A stretch of DNA of 64,000 nt from Apostichopus japonicus. Lineage: Eukaryota; Echinodermata; Holothuroidea; Aspidochirotida; Stichopodidae. The stretch is taken from positions 22,656,398-22,720,397 of the forward strand of contig NC_092577.1 of NCBI RefSeq assembly GCF_037975245.1. Reading direction: 5' to 3'. Positions 1 to 11,312 of this stretch are shown here, in pieces. The notes under the pieces were generated by a model. The model did no database searches. It saw nothing but the letters and a program-made list of their open reading frames with translations, and was not told where the DNA came from. Both the position numbers and the translations under genes were made by a program. Each line of letters starts with the position of its first letter. The stretch's first letter is position 1.

Positions 1-836
1 TTCCTGTTTTACGTTGTTACTTACGGTTCGTGAGATTTGCGTACTTGGGCTCACATGTTACCTGATTGTTAGGGTTTTATAGCAGTCATACTAGGTTGTT
101 TATTGTAGTAATTTTTGGTATCTATTTTATTACTGCGTGTACTTCACATCTATTCTTGAGTATTCTATTACCTCAACGCATTCAGTATGTTTCGTTACCC
201 TTGGGCTTCTATTTACGGGTTATGTTATCTTTGTTATTTGCTTGGTATGCGTACAGGGTACGTGTAGCTAAGATTTTGGTTGTATGGAGTTTCGGTTAGA
301 CCATTGTTTACTCATTGTTTTCAGTTACGTATTATGTGTTCCCTACGTTGTCATTGTAGTATATATAGTGTACAGTTTTCGGATAACCACAAGTCAGACA
401 TACAGTATTTGTTCACCTTGCCTATGTTAATTTCACTTTATCTTTAGTCAGGAATGTCACCTTCTTGTGGCATATGTTATCTAGCCTTGTTTTTATAACA
501 TGTTCATTATTCTCACCTTGTTATTTAGACATAGATTTTTCAGTTTTACCGTCTTCTCACTCATTCATCAACTTATTAAACTGTGTCAAACGTCCATGAT
601 CTTGTCACGGTTTATCTTTATTTTGGGGCTTGAGGGGAAATGGTTGTCTGGCTGTATAGCGCCCTCAGTTTATTAGCGCGAGGACAGCACAATGTGATTT
701 GGGAAACAAATTGTCAAGTATGTCACACATAATTTTAGCACTGCTGCTGCATAAATAGCTGAATCTAACAATAGCTAGATTCACATGACTGGCATTGACT
801 GACAGTAATCTAGAATGCTACAAGGTTTTTTCTTAC
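1..836. other. No gene recognised
   Basis: This stretch is AT-rich and carries one short hydrophobic reading frame (66-299) with no recognisable motif and no supporting splice signals. It lies downstream of the last exon I can define for the minus-strand gene at 837-5915, so it may hold that gene's next intron and a further exon, but I found no convincing acceptor plus homologous coding segment. Confidence 0.4.
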
Positions 837-2569
837 CTGGAAAGGCATAATGCCACACCTCTGTGATGGGACTGCATTCACCATGTGAGCATGTAGGCCC
901 TCCAACGAGTTGCTTCCTCTCCGACACCTGTACTTGTTCAACTGGATGCCATTTAGAGTCACCTCTCTAGTAGTGACGTAGAGTGAAATGTTAGGTGGGT
1001 CCTGAAAATAAAAAGAATGAATGATTTCACTAATAAATGATTTCTTATTATTTGTGATATTTGAATATTTTTTATCAGATTAGCTCAGTCAGTAGAACTC
1101 CCCCTCCCCTTCTTCACCCTCTGGGAGGGAGGAGCATGTTGATCAATCAAGAGATTGACCTCTGGCAACCTTTGGTCTCTCCTTTTGGTGCAACTTTCTT
1201 GCATCACCAACAACTGATGACTGTTTTGTACCTATAAACAATGAGCTCACCTGCATACAACTAAGATGTTTACTGGCCGTCGCCCATTGAGCATCAACTG
1301 CTTCTGTGGACTTGAACAGAGGTATGCCATCAATATCCAGGCCAGCTGGTCCCTTAAACTCCTGCAAAATGGCCTCTATGGCACATGCACTCTCCTGCAA
1401 AATAATAAATGTTCAAATAAAAAAAAAAAAGCCTTAAAGATAATTCAGATCAAGACTCACTGGTCTAATTCTAATGACAATGTAAACAAAAGAAAAGATT
1501 GCCACTTTAGATTTATGATGTCATTTACGATGTCAGTATCAATTGCATATCAGGTGACACTGCCCTCCTTCAGCTTTGTTATGGACACTGTTTATCCATG
1601 CACTATAAAAGCAGCTTACCTCTACCCCTCGGGTTATGCGTCGAACATACGACTTCAGCTGGTGTGGCTTCACAAAAGGCAGCATCTGTTCATCTGAGTA
1701 CTGGGAATAAATCTCATTGCCGTTACGAATTGCCCGGACCAGCAGCAGCATGTCCTCTTTATTGTAGGCTAGGATGGCTCCGGCGAGTGCAGACATAAAC
1801 ATACCATACTTGGAGTGTGTTTGTTTAATCACTACTGTGTCCCATCGATGGAGCCAGTGTCTGATATCTAGGCGCACCACCATTCCCTCGTCTGTCCAGT
1901 CTTGAAATAAGGATTCGAGCCACGAAGTCCCACCATCTCTAGAACAGAAAAAAAAATTACAGATCATTCAGAACATTTCTTTATCCTGGGCAATTTCATT
2001 TCTGTACATATATTAATTCTTTATTTTAATTAACCAACATTTTATCTTATTCTAAAATGTCTTTGTGGACTGACATACAACCTGAATAAAATATATCAGG
2101 ACGATGTAGAATGCCATGAGTGTAATAACTGAATTTCCAGTCTGCGGGGACACTGTAGACTGGGTTGCATTAGGTTTTAGGGTGGTTTGAGTTGTAATAT
2201 CTCCCCTTTAGTCACCACTTACGACAACCCCATATAGCACCCAGTGTGACATCCAATGCAACAGCTGGTATGGCAGTAGCCAAACATGCCTAATGACACA
2301 GTATGTGTGAATGGGTGCATCACAGTCAGGAGTTTCATTCCACGAAGGCATTTTACCCACCTACAGCAGTTGTTGTCTGCGTAAAGAATCTTCGGGGCAG
2401 GAGCATTAGCCCGCTTGAAACGTGCCACCAGTCCACTTGCCATTCTTTCGTAGCTTCCTTCTGATTCAGATGCAACCACTACCGTCGTCAGGAACTGACC
2501 CCACTCATTCAGAACGCTTGTCACATACTGCATGGTACCCTGGCCATCACCGCGTATTTTCTTTAGGAT

Positions 2570-3390
2570 CTGTAACAAATAACATTAACAGAGTTAATAT
2601 TTCAAGCAATGTGGGAGATGTTCAATGGGGAAGGGTGAGACCCCCCCCCCCCAACTGCTATATGAAATGAACCATCAACAACCTCCTGACATGAAGGAGA
2701 GAAGAGAAAAATTAAAAGCTAAAGGAAGAGAGATAAGAGAGTTAAATCCAGTTTGTTGATATGTAATTTCTGAAGATCGTTAAAAGGGGAGGCAAGGACA
2801 GTTGAAGAAGGCCTGTTTGTTCCAGATTCATGCTGTGCGAGGAAAGAATGAGTTAGCAGACGAGTCACAACTATAGCAATGCAGTGCAACAAAAAACACC
2901 TAAGCAGTTTAAAATTGACAACATAATCTGCCTTGGGAGGAAAAAGGCGATCAATGGCTATATACGCAAAAATACACCTAAAAACTAAGATGTTGTAATT
3001 ATTGCCTGCCTCTTTATAGGCAAGTTTCAGTCCAGCATGGCCTTTTAATGCGATTCTTACATAAAACTGTTGCTTTCTTTATCTGTACCAGTGCCGGATT
3101 GGTGTCACCATTGCAAATTCGCACAAATACAGTTATATGGTCAGACATCACAGAAAGCACTTGTGCAGCACACATGGATGGGACTAAGCAATAGCTACAT
3201 TTAAGCATATAAACACTGAATGGAGTTTTGTGGCTTAGCAGCTTATGCATATATGTGATCATTATACTCCATCGGTATGAACCGTTTACCTTGTCCACAA
3301 AAGAAGATAAGCAGAGCTGGAACCAACACACTACCATAATGGAATTTTTTGTTGACAAACCGTTAAGCACATACTTTAAAAAGAAGTTAC
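2570..3390. other. Intron of the transposase-like gene
   Basis: This lies between the donor after GTKQ (3390) and the acceptor before ILKKIR (2570), read on the minus strand; the reading phase is 0 on both sides. It includes a poly-C run near 2640. The short frames inside have no recognisable motif. Confidence 0.55.
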
Positions 3391-5078
3391 CTGTTTAGTC
3401 CCATCAATGCACAGGATTTCTCCAGTGACACTGAGAATGGAGGCTCTGTAGTCCGGCATCCTCTCCATCTCCAAATGGGCCCGGCGCAGCACTCTGGCAG
3501 AGGGTACGGGAGTCTGAGGGAGTGGTGGAGTGTAGCTGCCTGGAGGTTTCAAATAGGACAAGATCCCTTGCTGAGAGGCAGTGCTGGCTGTATGGGCCTG
3601 GTACAAGAGAGTCTGATACAGGTCCCTCCTTCCAGCATACCACTCATCATGGCCCTGTTGTATCAGCCTGTGGACCTTGGCCATGGACACAGCATTGAGT
3701 CTGTCACTGAGAAGGGTAACTACACTCTTATCAATTGCCCTCTTTCCACAAATAACTGCAGGGAACATGCTTCGAACAGCCGGTGCAAGGGACAGTAAGA
3801 TATGTGGACTGTATGCATGCCACCTGTACTGCTGCTGTTGTGTTGTCTCCTCTTCATCAGTGTCAGGGTCCACATTCTCTCCAATTGCCTTACGCTGCTT
3901 CATGCAATGGATACACTGCAATCGCTCTGTCAGCAAAGTGTAATGGTAACTGAGGCCACATACTTGCCTGGCGTAGTTACCAAAACCACAGGTGGGGCAG
4001 GGCAGTTGGGGTTTGGACACCTTATTTTAACTTCCAAGACACCAACATGCCTCCAGAAGACAACAGGTGTTGTGAAGAAGGACAGCATGTTTGGTAGTAA
4101 TCCCTTGATTGATGTTGGGACAGGCGGGGTTTGAACTGTATTTTGTCCTTGAACACCTTGCGCTGCACCAACTCACCCTTGGCATTCTGATATGGCTTCG
4201 CGGGCTGAAAAATTCCAAACTGATCATCACCTTTGATCCATTTGATGTTTGGAGCGCAGATGCCCTGCACATGTTGGGGGGATCATCCCAGAACGTCTGC
4301 CAGCCCTCCAGAAGAATAGCTTCTCCTGGCGAGGAAGATGCTTGAGCAGCGGATGAAGATGCAAAGTCGTCTGAGCTCCTTGTGGCCGCAGCTGATGGTG
4401 TAACAAGTTTCTCAACTGTGGTTATTTCTGTTAATACAGCAACCTCTGACTGTTGGAGAACATTCTCTGAAAAGACAATAATAAGACAAGTGTTTTATGC
4501 ATTCAAGTAGAAGTGTGACAGCGCCTTAGGGCCCCTGGTGGAGTCCGGGTAAGCCATCTATGTGCTGCTGTAGCTCATCAGATAGAAGCTGAGGCATCCA
4601 TTGCCATGCGCGCGGAGTCCACAATATCACTGGCTATTATATTATCAGCTATAATTAATGGCGGACTCTGTGTTCAGTAGGTTACACATATTACCTCCCC
4701 GACAGACAATTGCGTAACATTGTGTTGGATAGAGGTGGAGTGTAAGGCATTATCAGCTTCTGATTGCTAAATTTATCCACATTTGAGCTAGCGTTCCAGG
4801 AAAAAATTGCTGTGTCCTCTCAAGTTACACCTGGCCAATGGCAAATCAAGTCAGGCCTCTGACTTATTAAACCTAATGTCCTAACAGGAGTGCTTAAATA
4901 AGAGTTGTATGAATAAAAATAAATAAATAAAATATTTAAAAATTCAATAAATAAATAAATAAAATTCACAAAATAAAATTATCATACCTGCAGCAGCCAG
5001 CAGATCAGCATCTTCCAGATAGTCTTGTGCAAACGGATCAGATTCTGCACTGGCCTGAGCCTTCTCTTGTTCCTGCTT

Positions 5079-5717
5079 CTGCAATCAAAGAATGAAAGAG
5101 GCATAGGCCATTAGTTCTGATTGGCTTATCAGAATATGCCCAGAATATACCCTGCCTGTGGTAGGAGGCAACTAATTGGGGCACTTGAACAATATTAGAA
5201 ATTGAAAGACACTTTATAACACACGTGCTGATGTGTCGTTAAACAGGTCTACATTCTACACGGTACTTACTTCCAGTGCAGCCAGTACCAATTTATTTGT
5301 GCATATTAATGTAATGCAGGCGAGTCTGGTGGGGGTTGGACCGCTGGAGTATTTTATTCTGGGGGGGGGGGGGTTCGCAGGTATGTCTGGGAGCACTCGG
5401 ACAATGCCACCTGCGATGATTCCTAGGAAATATCCTCAAGGGAAACTTAAGGGGCAATTTATTTTCTGTCAACAGTTTAAGTACTCTCTAAACTACACAG
5501 AAAAGGAAATCAACTGTCATGAAAGGAAAAGAGGAGAGCAAAATGATAATAACAGGTTACCAGAGAATAAATTAAATGACATGACATTGCAAAATGCTAC
5601 TTAAATTCGCTACATTGCTTAGACTGCTACATTTTTTGTGTAGTGCTAGCAGTCAAATATAAGAACTTGAACGTCATACATTGTACACAATATTTTGTTG
5701 ACTCTTTATTCCTTTAC
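5079..5717. other. Intron of the transposase-like gene, with poly-G tract
   Basis: The interval is bounded by a donor at 5717 and an acceptor at 5079 on the minus strand. It contains a G homopolymer near 5361-5371 and nothing coding that I recognise. Confidence 0.5.
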
Positions 5718-5915
5718 CTTCAAGCGTCTGTCAATCAGCACCATTACCTCCGGAAACTGTTCAGCCAGGTCCCATAGTCTTTCTTTCTGCCACTTGAGCA
5801 ATGGGATGGTTTCCCCAGTTCGCTTGAATTCTGACAGAATGAACACAACCCATCCAACATCATTTTCCAGAAGCCATTTGAAGGTTTGGCCGGCATACTT
5901 TCCAAAGTTGATGAT

Positions 5916-6175
5916 ATAGATTAACATAATATATATTAAATCCATTCATGTATAATATATATATTAAATCCACTGATCATAACCTACCAAACAACTAGCC
6001 TCCATTTCACCTCTTGTAATGTCTACGGCCACATCACGATTTCATAATTGATAACACTATGTGCCACGACGATGAGAAATTGAAATGGCCTACATTGTCT
6101 TGCCACAAGGAAAGCGATTTGAAAATCGAATATATTTATAAATAACTCGTTTGTTTTTATATATATTAGAATTTA
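5916..6175 (+). repeat. 5S spacer DNA, sense orientation
   Basis: The sequence matches the long AT-rich 5S spacer seen at 60-64 kb, in plus orientation, including the stretch just before a gene and the stretch after the short spacer. It contains only a stub of a 5S gene (6021-6038). It marks the left edge of array-derived DNA and cuts into the upstream gene. Confidence 0.85.
6021..6038 (+). pseudogene. 5S rRNA stub, only the first ~18 nt
   Basis: The first 17-18 nt of a 5S gene are followed directly by the downstream spacer. About 100 nt, including the whole internal promoter, are missing. Confidence 0.8.
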
Positions 6176-6256
6176 ATATATATATTATACATGAATGTAT
6201 TTAATATATATTATGTTAATCTATATTTCACATATATATGTATTAAATTATAAATC
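6176..6256 (-). repeat. 5S spacer DNA in antisense orientation
   Basis: At about 6175 the long spacer flips direction: the AT-rich segment now matches the reverse complement of the spacer at 60-64 kb. It runs into LINE A near 6256. This is the left orientation switch of the array. Confidence 0.75.
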
Positions 6257-9255
6257 ATGGGCAGTACTCTCTAAGCTGTCACAGCCGGTCCTCGGGCACA
6301 GTCCATAACCCAATCGCCAGTGATACCTTTTCAGATTGGTCACCAAGGCACCGTGTGCAATTCTCCATGCAAGGTCACGGAGCCTGCAACCATTCAGCCT
6401 TGAATGCACCGAACGCCATACTTCGACAGGATGACGTCCCTGTACAAAAATTGCATTCAAGGCCCTATCCCGCAACGAACTGTGAACGAGGGCCGGCTGT
6501 GACAGGTCAACAGGGGGCAACTCAATCAGAGCGGAGCAAATGACACGCACCACCCTGTTTGGAGTACTACTATGCGGTTCTCTGTTGCTAAACAGCGCCG
6601 GGACCCATCGACGCAGGTGCAAACCGCCCCAAAAACGTACAAAATATGAACAAGGCAACCCTGGGTCAGTTACCGCTACAAACAACTGCTTAAATAAGAA
6701 ACAAGTTAACTTACTTCCCAGATGAACCACCCCTAACCCACCCTTCTCCAGTTTTTGGTACATTACCGCCCTTTTGACAAGCTCTGTACCACCCGACCAA
6801 ATAAATGAAAATATCGCTCTCTCCAACCGCACTAAGACGCGACGCGGAATTGGATACACCGCGCCCGGGTACCACAAGATGGGCGAAACAAAACGATTAA
6901 CTACGGTGACTTTCCCTAGGATCGAAAGCCAGCGGGTGCCAAAGGTTTCGAGCCTGCTCGCAAATACCTCAGCCCTCTCGCTCCAGGTGACATCACCAGG
7001 TGCATCGTAGCCGAACCATATACCATTAATTTTGATATTCTGATCCGACCACGACGCACCGAATGGTAAGTCTCTGTATCTCCAGCTACCAAGACGAAGG
7101 CCCTTTGTCTTTTCTGGATTCAACTTCGCCCCGGTAGCTCTCTCAAAAATAGATAAATCCTGCGAGAGTGCGCGAAAGGAGCCCAGACTCGAAACAACAC
7201 ATGTCACGTCATCTGCATATTGAGCGCATTTCACTTTGGCACCCCCTGGCACAACGAATGGAACAAGTCTGGAGTCCCTTTCCAAAAGACGAGAGAGGGA
7301 CTCGCTAAACAAAACATAAAGTAATGGAGACAGAGGGCACCCCTGGCGCACCCCCCTCTCTACGTTAAAAACCTCCGAACAAAACCCATTTACGATAACA
7401 GAACTGAAACTTTCCTGATACAAAACAGAAATCCATTTACGAAAATTTGGGTGCAACTGAAACGTCTCCAATACATTCATTAAAAAACCGCGATCCACCA
7501 TGTCAAAGGCCTTCTGCTGGTCCAGAGACACCAATGCACATGGCAGATCACGCTCAATAACAAAGTCGGTCAAGTCGCGCATCAACCACAAGTTCTGCTG
7601 GATGCAATGACCCTTCACTGCACAAGTCTGGAGATCACCCACAAGATGCGGCATAGCCAGTGCAAGGCGGTTGCACAAAGCCTTAGCCAGCAACTTGTAG
7701 TCCACATCTAACAAGGTGATCGGACGCTTGTTACGGGGATCCAAGGGGTCCCCAGACTTGGGCAGCAAAGTAATCATGCCCAGACGTTGACTTTGGTTTA
7801 ACAGTCCGTTTTGGAAGGCGTCCTCGAAGACGGCTCTGATGTCGGGTCCTATTATTGCCCAGAAGGTTCGGTAGAACTCCCTCGGAAGCCCGTCCGAACC
7901 CGGGGACTTGCCATTCTTCATCTTCGAAAGCGCCTTCCAAAGCTCAACAGTGGTTATTTCGCCCCCAAAATATCATTGACATCGTGGGGAACGGTTTTTG
8001 AGAATCCCCTCAATAAATCAGCCTGTGCCGACAAGTCGACATTGCCACGCGTAAACAAACTCGAATAGTACTCTTTATATACGCGGACAATGCCGTGAGG
8101 GTCACTAACCACGGTCCCATCAGTAGCGCGTACAGACGGGACGCGTCTGTCACCTGCCGATGAGCTAACGGACTGGTAAAACCTCAGTGAAGGGCGCTCC
8201 TCGGCTTCCACCGCTTCGACACGGGCCCTGACGCGGGCACCGTGGTACTTTTCATCGAGATAAGTCTGCAAAGCGATGACTGCCGAAGGGTCGCCAAACT
8301 TCACCTCCGCGCACAGCTTGGAGAATTTTTCTCTTCGACGCCGTGCGCGGGTCACGCAATACTGAATTGCGTAGCGTTTGATGCGCAACTTGACCTCATC
8401 CCACCATTGGGATGTAGAAGCAAAGGCCGGCTTCAATGTTTGCCATCCTTTGTACCTGGTCTCGAAACCCTGGCGGAACTCTGCCTCGCCAAGAATCCGA
8501 CAGTTAAGCTTCCATAGGCCCCGCCCGATGGGGAAAATGGAAGGCAAAACAAAACGTGCTACTACAGTGTCATGGTCAGAGAGCGGACAGCTGAGCGTCT
8601 CGCAACCCGAAAATGTAAAACTTACGGGCGCATACACTCGATCTATCCTGGAGGCATCTCCGTTAGGCCTCACCCACGTATACACCGTACTACACTGGTG
8701 CATATGCCTCCAGACATCGGCTAAAAGGTGTGCCGAAGTGAATCTGTCCAATTCTGTGATCCCAGCGTCGGGACTTGCAGACACAGAAGTTCCGAGTCTG
8801 TCAAGACCCGAGTCTGGGACACAGTTAAAGTCTCCGACCATGACACACGGCGCACTACCAGGAACAAAGGAAGGCAGCGTGTTAAAAAAATCTCGTCTAG
8901 CAGAAGGCCGATTGGGAGCATACACATTGCAAATGGCGATGTTACCCTGTGGATACTTGAATAGAATGCAAACCAATCGGCCCTCGTGATCCGTCTCCAC
9001 CCTAGTGGCACAACCCGCCTGACGAGCTGACAGAAGGATGACAGTGCCACAGGATGAAGACGAACCAAACGAAGCATGCAGCTCACCACCCCACTCATAA
9101 GCCCATAGAGGGACATCTTCTTCCAAAATATGTGTTTCTTGCAGGCAAACGCAGTCGACCTCCATTGATTTACAATACTGGAAAATGCGACTGCGCTTGC
9201 GATGATCCCTCATGCCATTCACGTTGAAAGTTGCAACTGAAAATGTATGGGCCAT
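6248..9255 (-). pseudogene. LINE A ORF2, endonuclease plus reverse transcriptase, one frameshift, C-terminus missing
   Basis: The endonuclease part (9255-7954) shows NVNGMRD, LQETH, GDFNCVPD and SDHD, the usual metal and catalytic boxes of AP-type LINE endonucleases. The reverse transcriptase part (7921-6248) opens with KNGKSPGSDGLPREFY and includes RGVRQGCPLSPLLY and the active-site box QYADDVTC. The two parts are in different frames, and the change falls in a G-run near 7955-7962, so it could be a sequencing or assembly slip. The final cysteine-histidine motif (CPRTGCDSLESTAHDL) stops before its last cysteine because the element ends in 5S spacer. The stop codon itself is spacer DNA. Confidence 0.85.
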
Positions 9256-10587
9256 GAGAGGGCAATGAGGCAAAACTACGCCGACGACGATTCTGTAAGC
9301 TTCAAGCGAGCTCTAGACGACATATCGTCGTCTGAGTCGTCGCTTGAGGCCGACCTTTTTAGAGAGGGTTCTCCCATCTCGTCGTACCAGCTCGTCCCGG
9401 TGGCACGTTTCGGCTCTACGATCACCGAGTCTCCGGAGTCGCTGTCAGACAGAACCTCCGGAGAATAGATGACCACCGATTCTCCGTCAGACAAAGCCTC
9501 CGGATCTGGCGATACCGGCGGCGGACTGGGGACGGAACTGGACGAGTTGATGGGGGAAGCTGGTGGAGACTTTCTCGGTGCGGGCACGGGGTTGGGGTCT
9601 GCAACGACGGGGGAGGGTGAACCAGGTGCAGGGGAGGGTAAAATCCCACCAGATTCCCCCTCCTCTCGTGAAGTAGTAGGTGCGTCGGAACTTGACTTAC
9701 CCCCACTCTTAGTCCTAGAGACATAAGAGGAGGGACAAGCTCGAGGGACATGTCCCTCCTTCCCACATAGTGAGCACACAACCTCGTTTGGGCAAGCGGT
9801 GCTATCATGCCCAAGACGAAGGCAGCGCCCACATTTCTTGTTTGGGCAGCCCTTGGCTTCGTGCCCGGTCTCCCCACACCTGAAGCAGGTACGGGGCTGA
9901 CCGGGATACCGCACGTGGGCTTTATGCCCTGCTATAAACAGGAAGGAGGGAATGTCCTGTTTCAGGTCGATCCGAACCTGTCGGTGCCCGTTCAACACCC
10001 CAGGGGCTTGTGCATAGGAGCACATTTTGGCAGCCTTGACAGCCCCGAACCGACCCAAAACCGTTACGACAAGTTCCTGCCGCACCTCTAGTCCTACGTG
10101 GATGATAGTTACCCATACGGATCGCTCGTATGGAGTAACTGTCATCCCCTCGACGTTACTCAGCGACGTGACACCTTTCTGACGGGCCACGTCACTGGTA
10201 AAACGTAAATCGTACGTATTACGACCCTGGAGAGCTTGTAAAGCATCAACCTCTCCAGGCACAACAACACCCTTACTCTTTAAAATACTAAAAACTTGCA
10301 CCGGTGGAACCGCTTGTTCACCGGTGAAGGTCAACTTAACAATTTTCGAATCACGGCGCGATGCCATGATACCGAAGGTGGCTATGCCACAGAGGAGTAA
10401 CAAAAACAAACTAAAGACAGGTTTAAACTTAAAACGATATACGATAACTATATACGACAAACGCACACACCCGCCTAGCGGGAAGTATAACACAGTACAG
10501 TAAGGTAAGAAAGTAGCTGTATCAGATGGAGAGCGAGAGCGAAAAACACGTCCGCACTCCACGAAAGCCAACTGACAATCTACAGAT
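6257..10587 (-). mobile_element. LINE A, Tx1/L1-group non-LTR retrotransposon, 3' truncated
   Basis: This is a two-ORF LINE on the minus strand: ORF1 with three CCHC knuckles, then ORF2 with an AP-type endonuclease and reverse transcriptase. The 5' end abuts the 3' end of a nearly complete 5S gene at 10588. The 3' end lacks the last codons of ORF2, the 3' UTR and any tail, because it meets 5S spacer at about 6256. Its sequence is richer in GC than the AT-rich surroundings. Its ORF1 differs clearly from the ORF1 of LINEs B, D and E, so it is a separate lineage. Clade placement rests on the ORF1 knuckle layout and the endonuclease style and is inferred. Confidence 0.85.
9276..10367 (-). CDS. 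LINE A ORF1, nucleic-acid-binding protein
   Basis: The 363-residue frame starts at MASRRDSKIVKL. An open frame continues upstream to 10730, but that part reads through antisense-free 5S sequence and UTR, so the ATG at 10367 is preferred. Three CCHC knuckles lie near residues 175-230: CFRCGETGHEAKGC, then CGRCLRLGHDSTAC, then CSLCGKEGHVPRAC. The C-terminal third is rich in Ser, Pro and acidic residues. Proteins of this type bind the LINE transcript in the retrotransposition particle. The stop lies about 20 bp before the ORF2 ATG at 9255, a spacing that would suit termination-reinitiation, although this is not shown. Confidence 0.85.
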   Translation of the reverse strand: MASRRDSKIVKLTFTGEQAVPPVQVFSILKSKGVVVPGEVDALQALQGRNTYDLRFTSDVARQKGVTSLSNVEGMTVTPYERSVWVTIIHVGLEVRQELVVTVLGRFGAVKAAKMCSYAQAPGVLNGHRQVRIDLKQDIPSFLFIAGHKAHVRYPGQPRTCFRCGETGHEAKGCPNKKCGRCLRLGHDSTACPNEVVCSLCGKEGHVPRACPSSYVSRTKSGGKSSSDAPTTSREEGESGGILPSPAPGSPSPVVADPNPVPAPRKSPPASPINSSSSVPSPPPVSPDPEALSDGESVVIYSPEVLSDSDSGDSVIVEPKRATGTSWYDEMGEPSLKRSASSDDSDDDMSSRARLKLTESSSA

Positions 10588-10705
10588 CTACGGCACCCAG
10601 TATTCCCAGGCGGGTCGCCCATCCAAGTACCTGACTGCGCTCTACGTTGCTTGACTTCGGTGATCGGACGAGAACCGGTATAGTCAACGTGATATGGCCG
10701 TAGAC
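10588..10705 (-). rRNA. 5S rRNA, near full length, variant
   Basis: This is a full 5S gene on the minus strand with two small insertions relative to the array consensus, one in the C-box region (near 10612) and one near 10630. Its 3' end is fused to the LINE A 5' end. The changes near the C box make activity doubtful. Confidence 0.85.
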
Positions 10706-10780
10706 ATAACAAGAGGTCAATGTAGGCCATTTCAATTTTTCATCGTCGTGGCAACATAGTGTTATCAATTATGAAAATAA

Positions 10781-10900
10781 AAGCCTACGGCACCCAGTAT
10801 TCCCAGGCGGTCATCCATCCAAGTACTGACTGCGCTCTACGTTGCTTGACTTCGGTGATCGGACGAGAACCGGTATAGTCAACGTGGTGTGGCCGTAGAC
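10781..10900 (-). rRNA. 5S rRNA
   Basis: A 120-nt full-length copy with A-box and C-box regions present; one change (tcatccatcc for tcacccatcc) lies in the C-box region. Confidence 0.9.
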
Positions 10901-11067
10901 ATTACAAGAGGTGAAATGCAGGCTACTTGTGTGGTAGGTTATGATGAGTGGATTTAATATATATATATTATACATGAATGGATTTAATATATACTATGTT
11001 AATCTATATTTTACATATATATGTATAAAATTCTAATACATAAAAACAATGTATTAATATATTCGAT
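10901..11067 (-). repeat. 5S long spacer
   Basis: AT-rich spacer in antisense orientation, ending in attcgatt where insertion B begins. The same spacer resumes at about 15457 after the insertion. Confidence 0.8.
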
Positions 11068-11312
11068 TCGGAAGATAAGATATAGCTGTAAGGTCGTATA
11101 GACAACCTTTTTCAACGTCTCAATATCTTTCAGTATATTTCCTGTTAACTACATATTGTGAACGATATTTCGGAAGAGAACATATTGAGGACTACCCGCA
11201 TGAGTATTCTATATCATTATATCACCAATTACGAAGAATTTGTTTCACTTTTAAGCGTTTGACATTCGGCAACGACGCCTATAGGCGTTCGTTCGCCTCA
11301 CTTTACACTGTG

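Larger units (their letters stand above)
837..5915 (-). pseudogene. Broken multi-exon transposase-like gene, 5' end cut by 5S DNA
   Basis: Seven coding segments with matching phases and GT-AG borders read on the minus strand: 5718-5915, 4988-5078, 3391-4466, 2361-2569, 1620-1938, 1251-1394 and 837-1001. The first encodes FGKYAGQTFKWLLENDVGW. The third carries a cysteine-rich zinc-binding-like stretch near 3900-4010, then ends in EILCIDGTKQ. The fourth ends in ILYADNNCCR, and the fifth has LDIRHWLHRWD. Two aspartates in these boxes suggest an RNase H-fold (DDE-like) transposase core. I remember similar multi-copy proteins (DUF6729-like) in invertebrates and fish, but the family name is from memory. 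The large third segment changes frame about three times between 4000 and 4280, so the copy looks inactive or badly assembled. The first segment runs straight into 5S spacer DNA with no acceptor, so the 5' part is missing. The 837-1001 segment ends at a good donor, so coding once continued beyond it. It could be a domesticated host gene or a decayed DNA transposon. Confidence 0.6.

Noticed and set aside
66-299. Hydrophobic 77-residue open frame
   Set aside because: No domain, no splice context and no conserved partner; AT-rich DNA readily yields such frames.
6140-6250. AT-rich palindromic words as a replication origin
   Set aside because: They are part of the repeated 5S long spacer and occur many times; nothing specific supports an origin.
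8242-9468. Plus-strand frames opposite LINE A ORF1 and ORF2
   Set aside because: Shadows of the GC-rich coding sequence on the other strand.
9276-10730. ORF1 of LINE A starting at 10730
   Set aside because: The first 121 residues translate a 5S gene and the UTR; the ATG at 10367 is the natural start.
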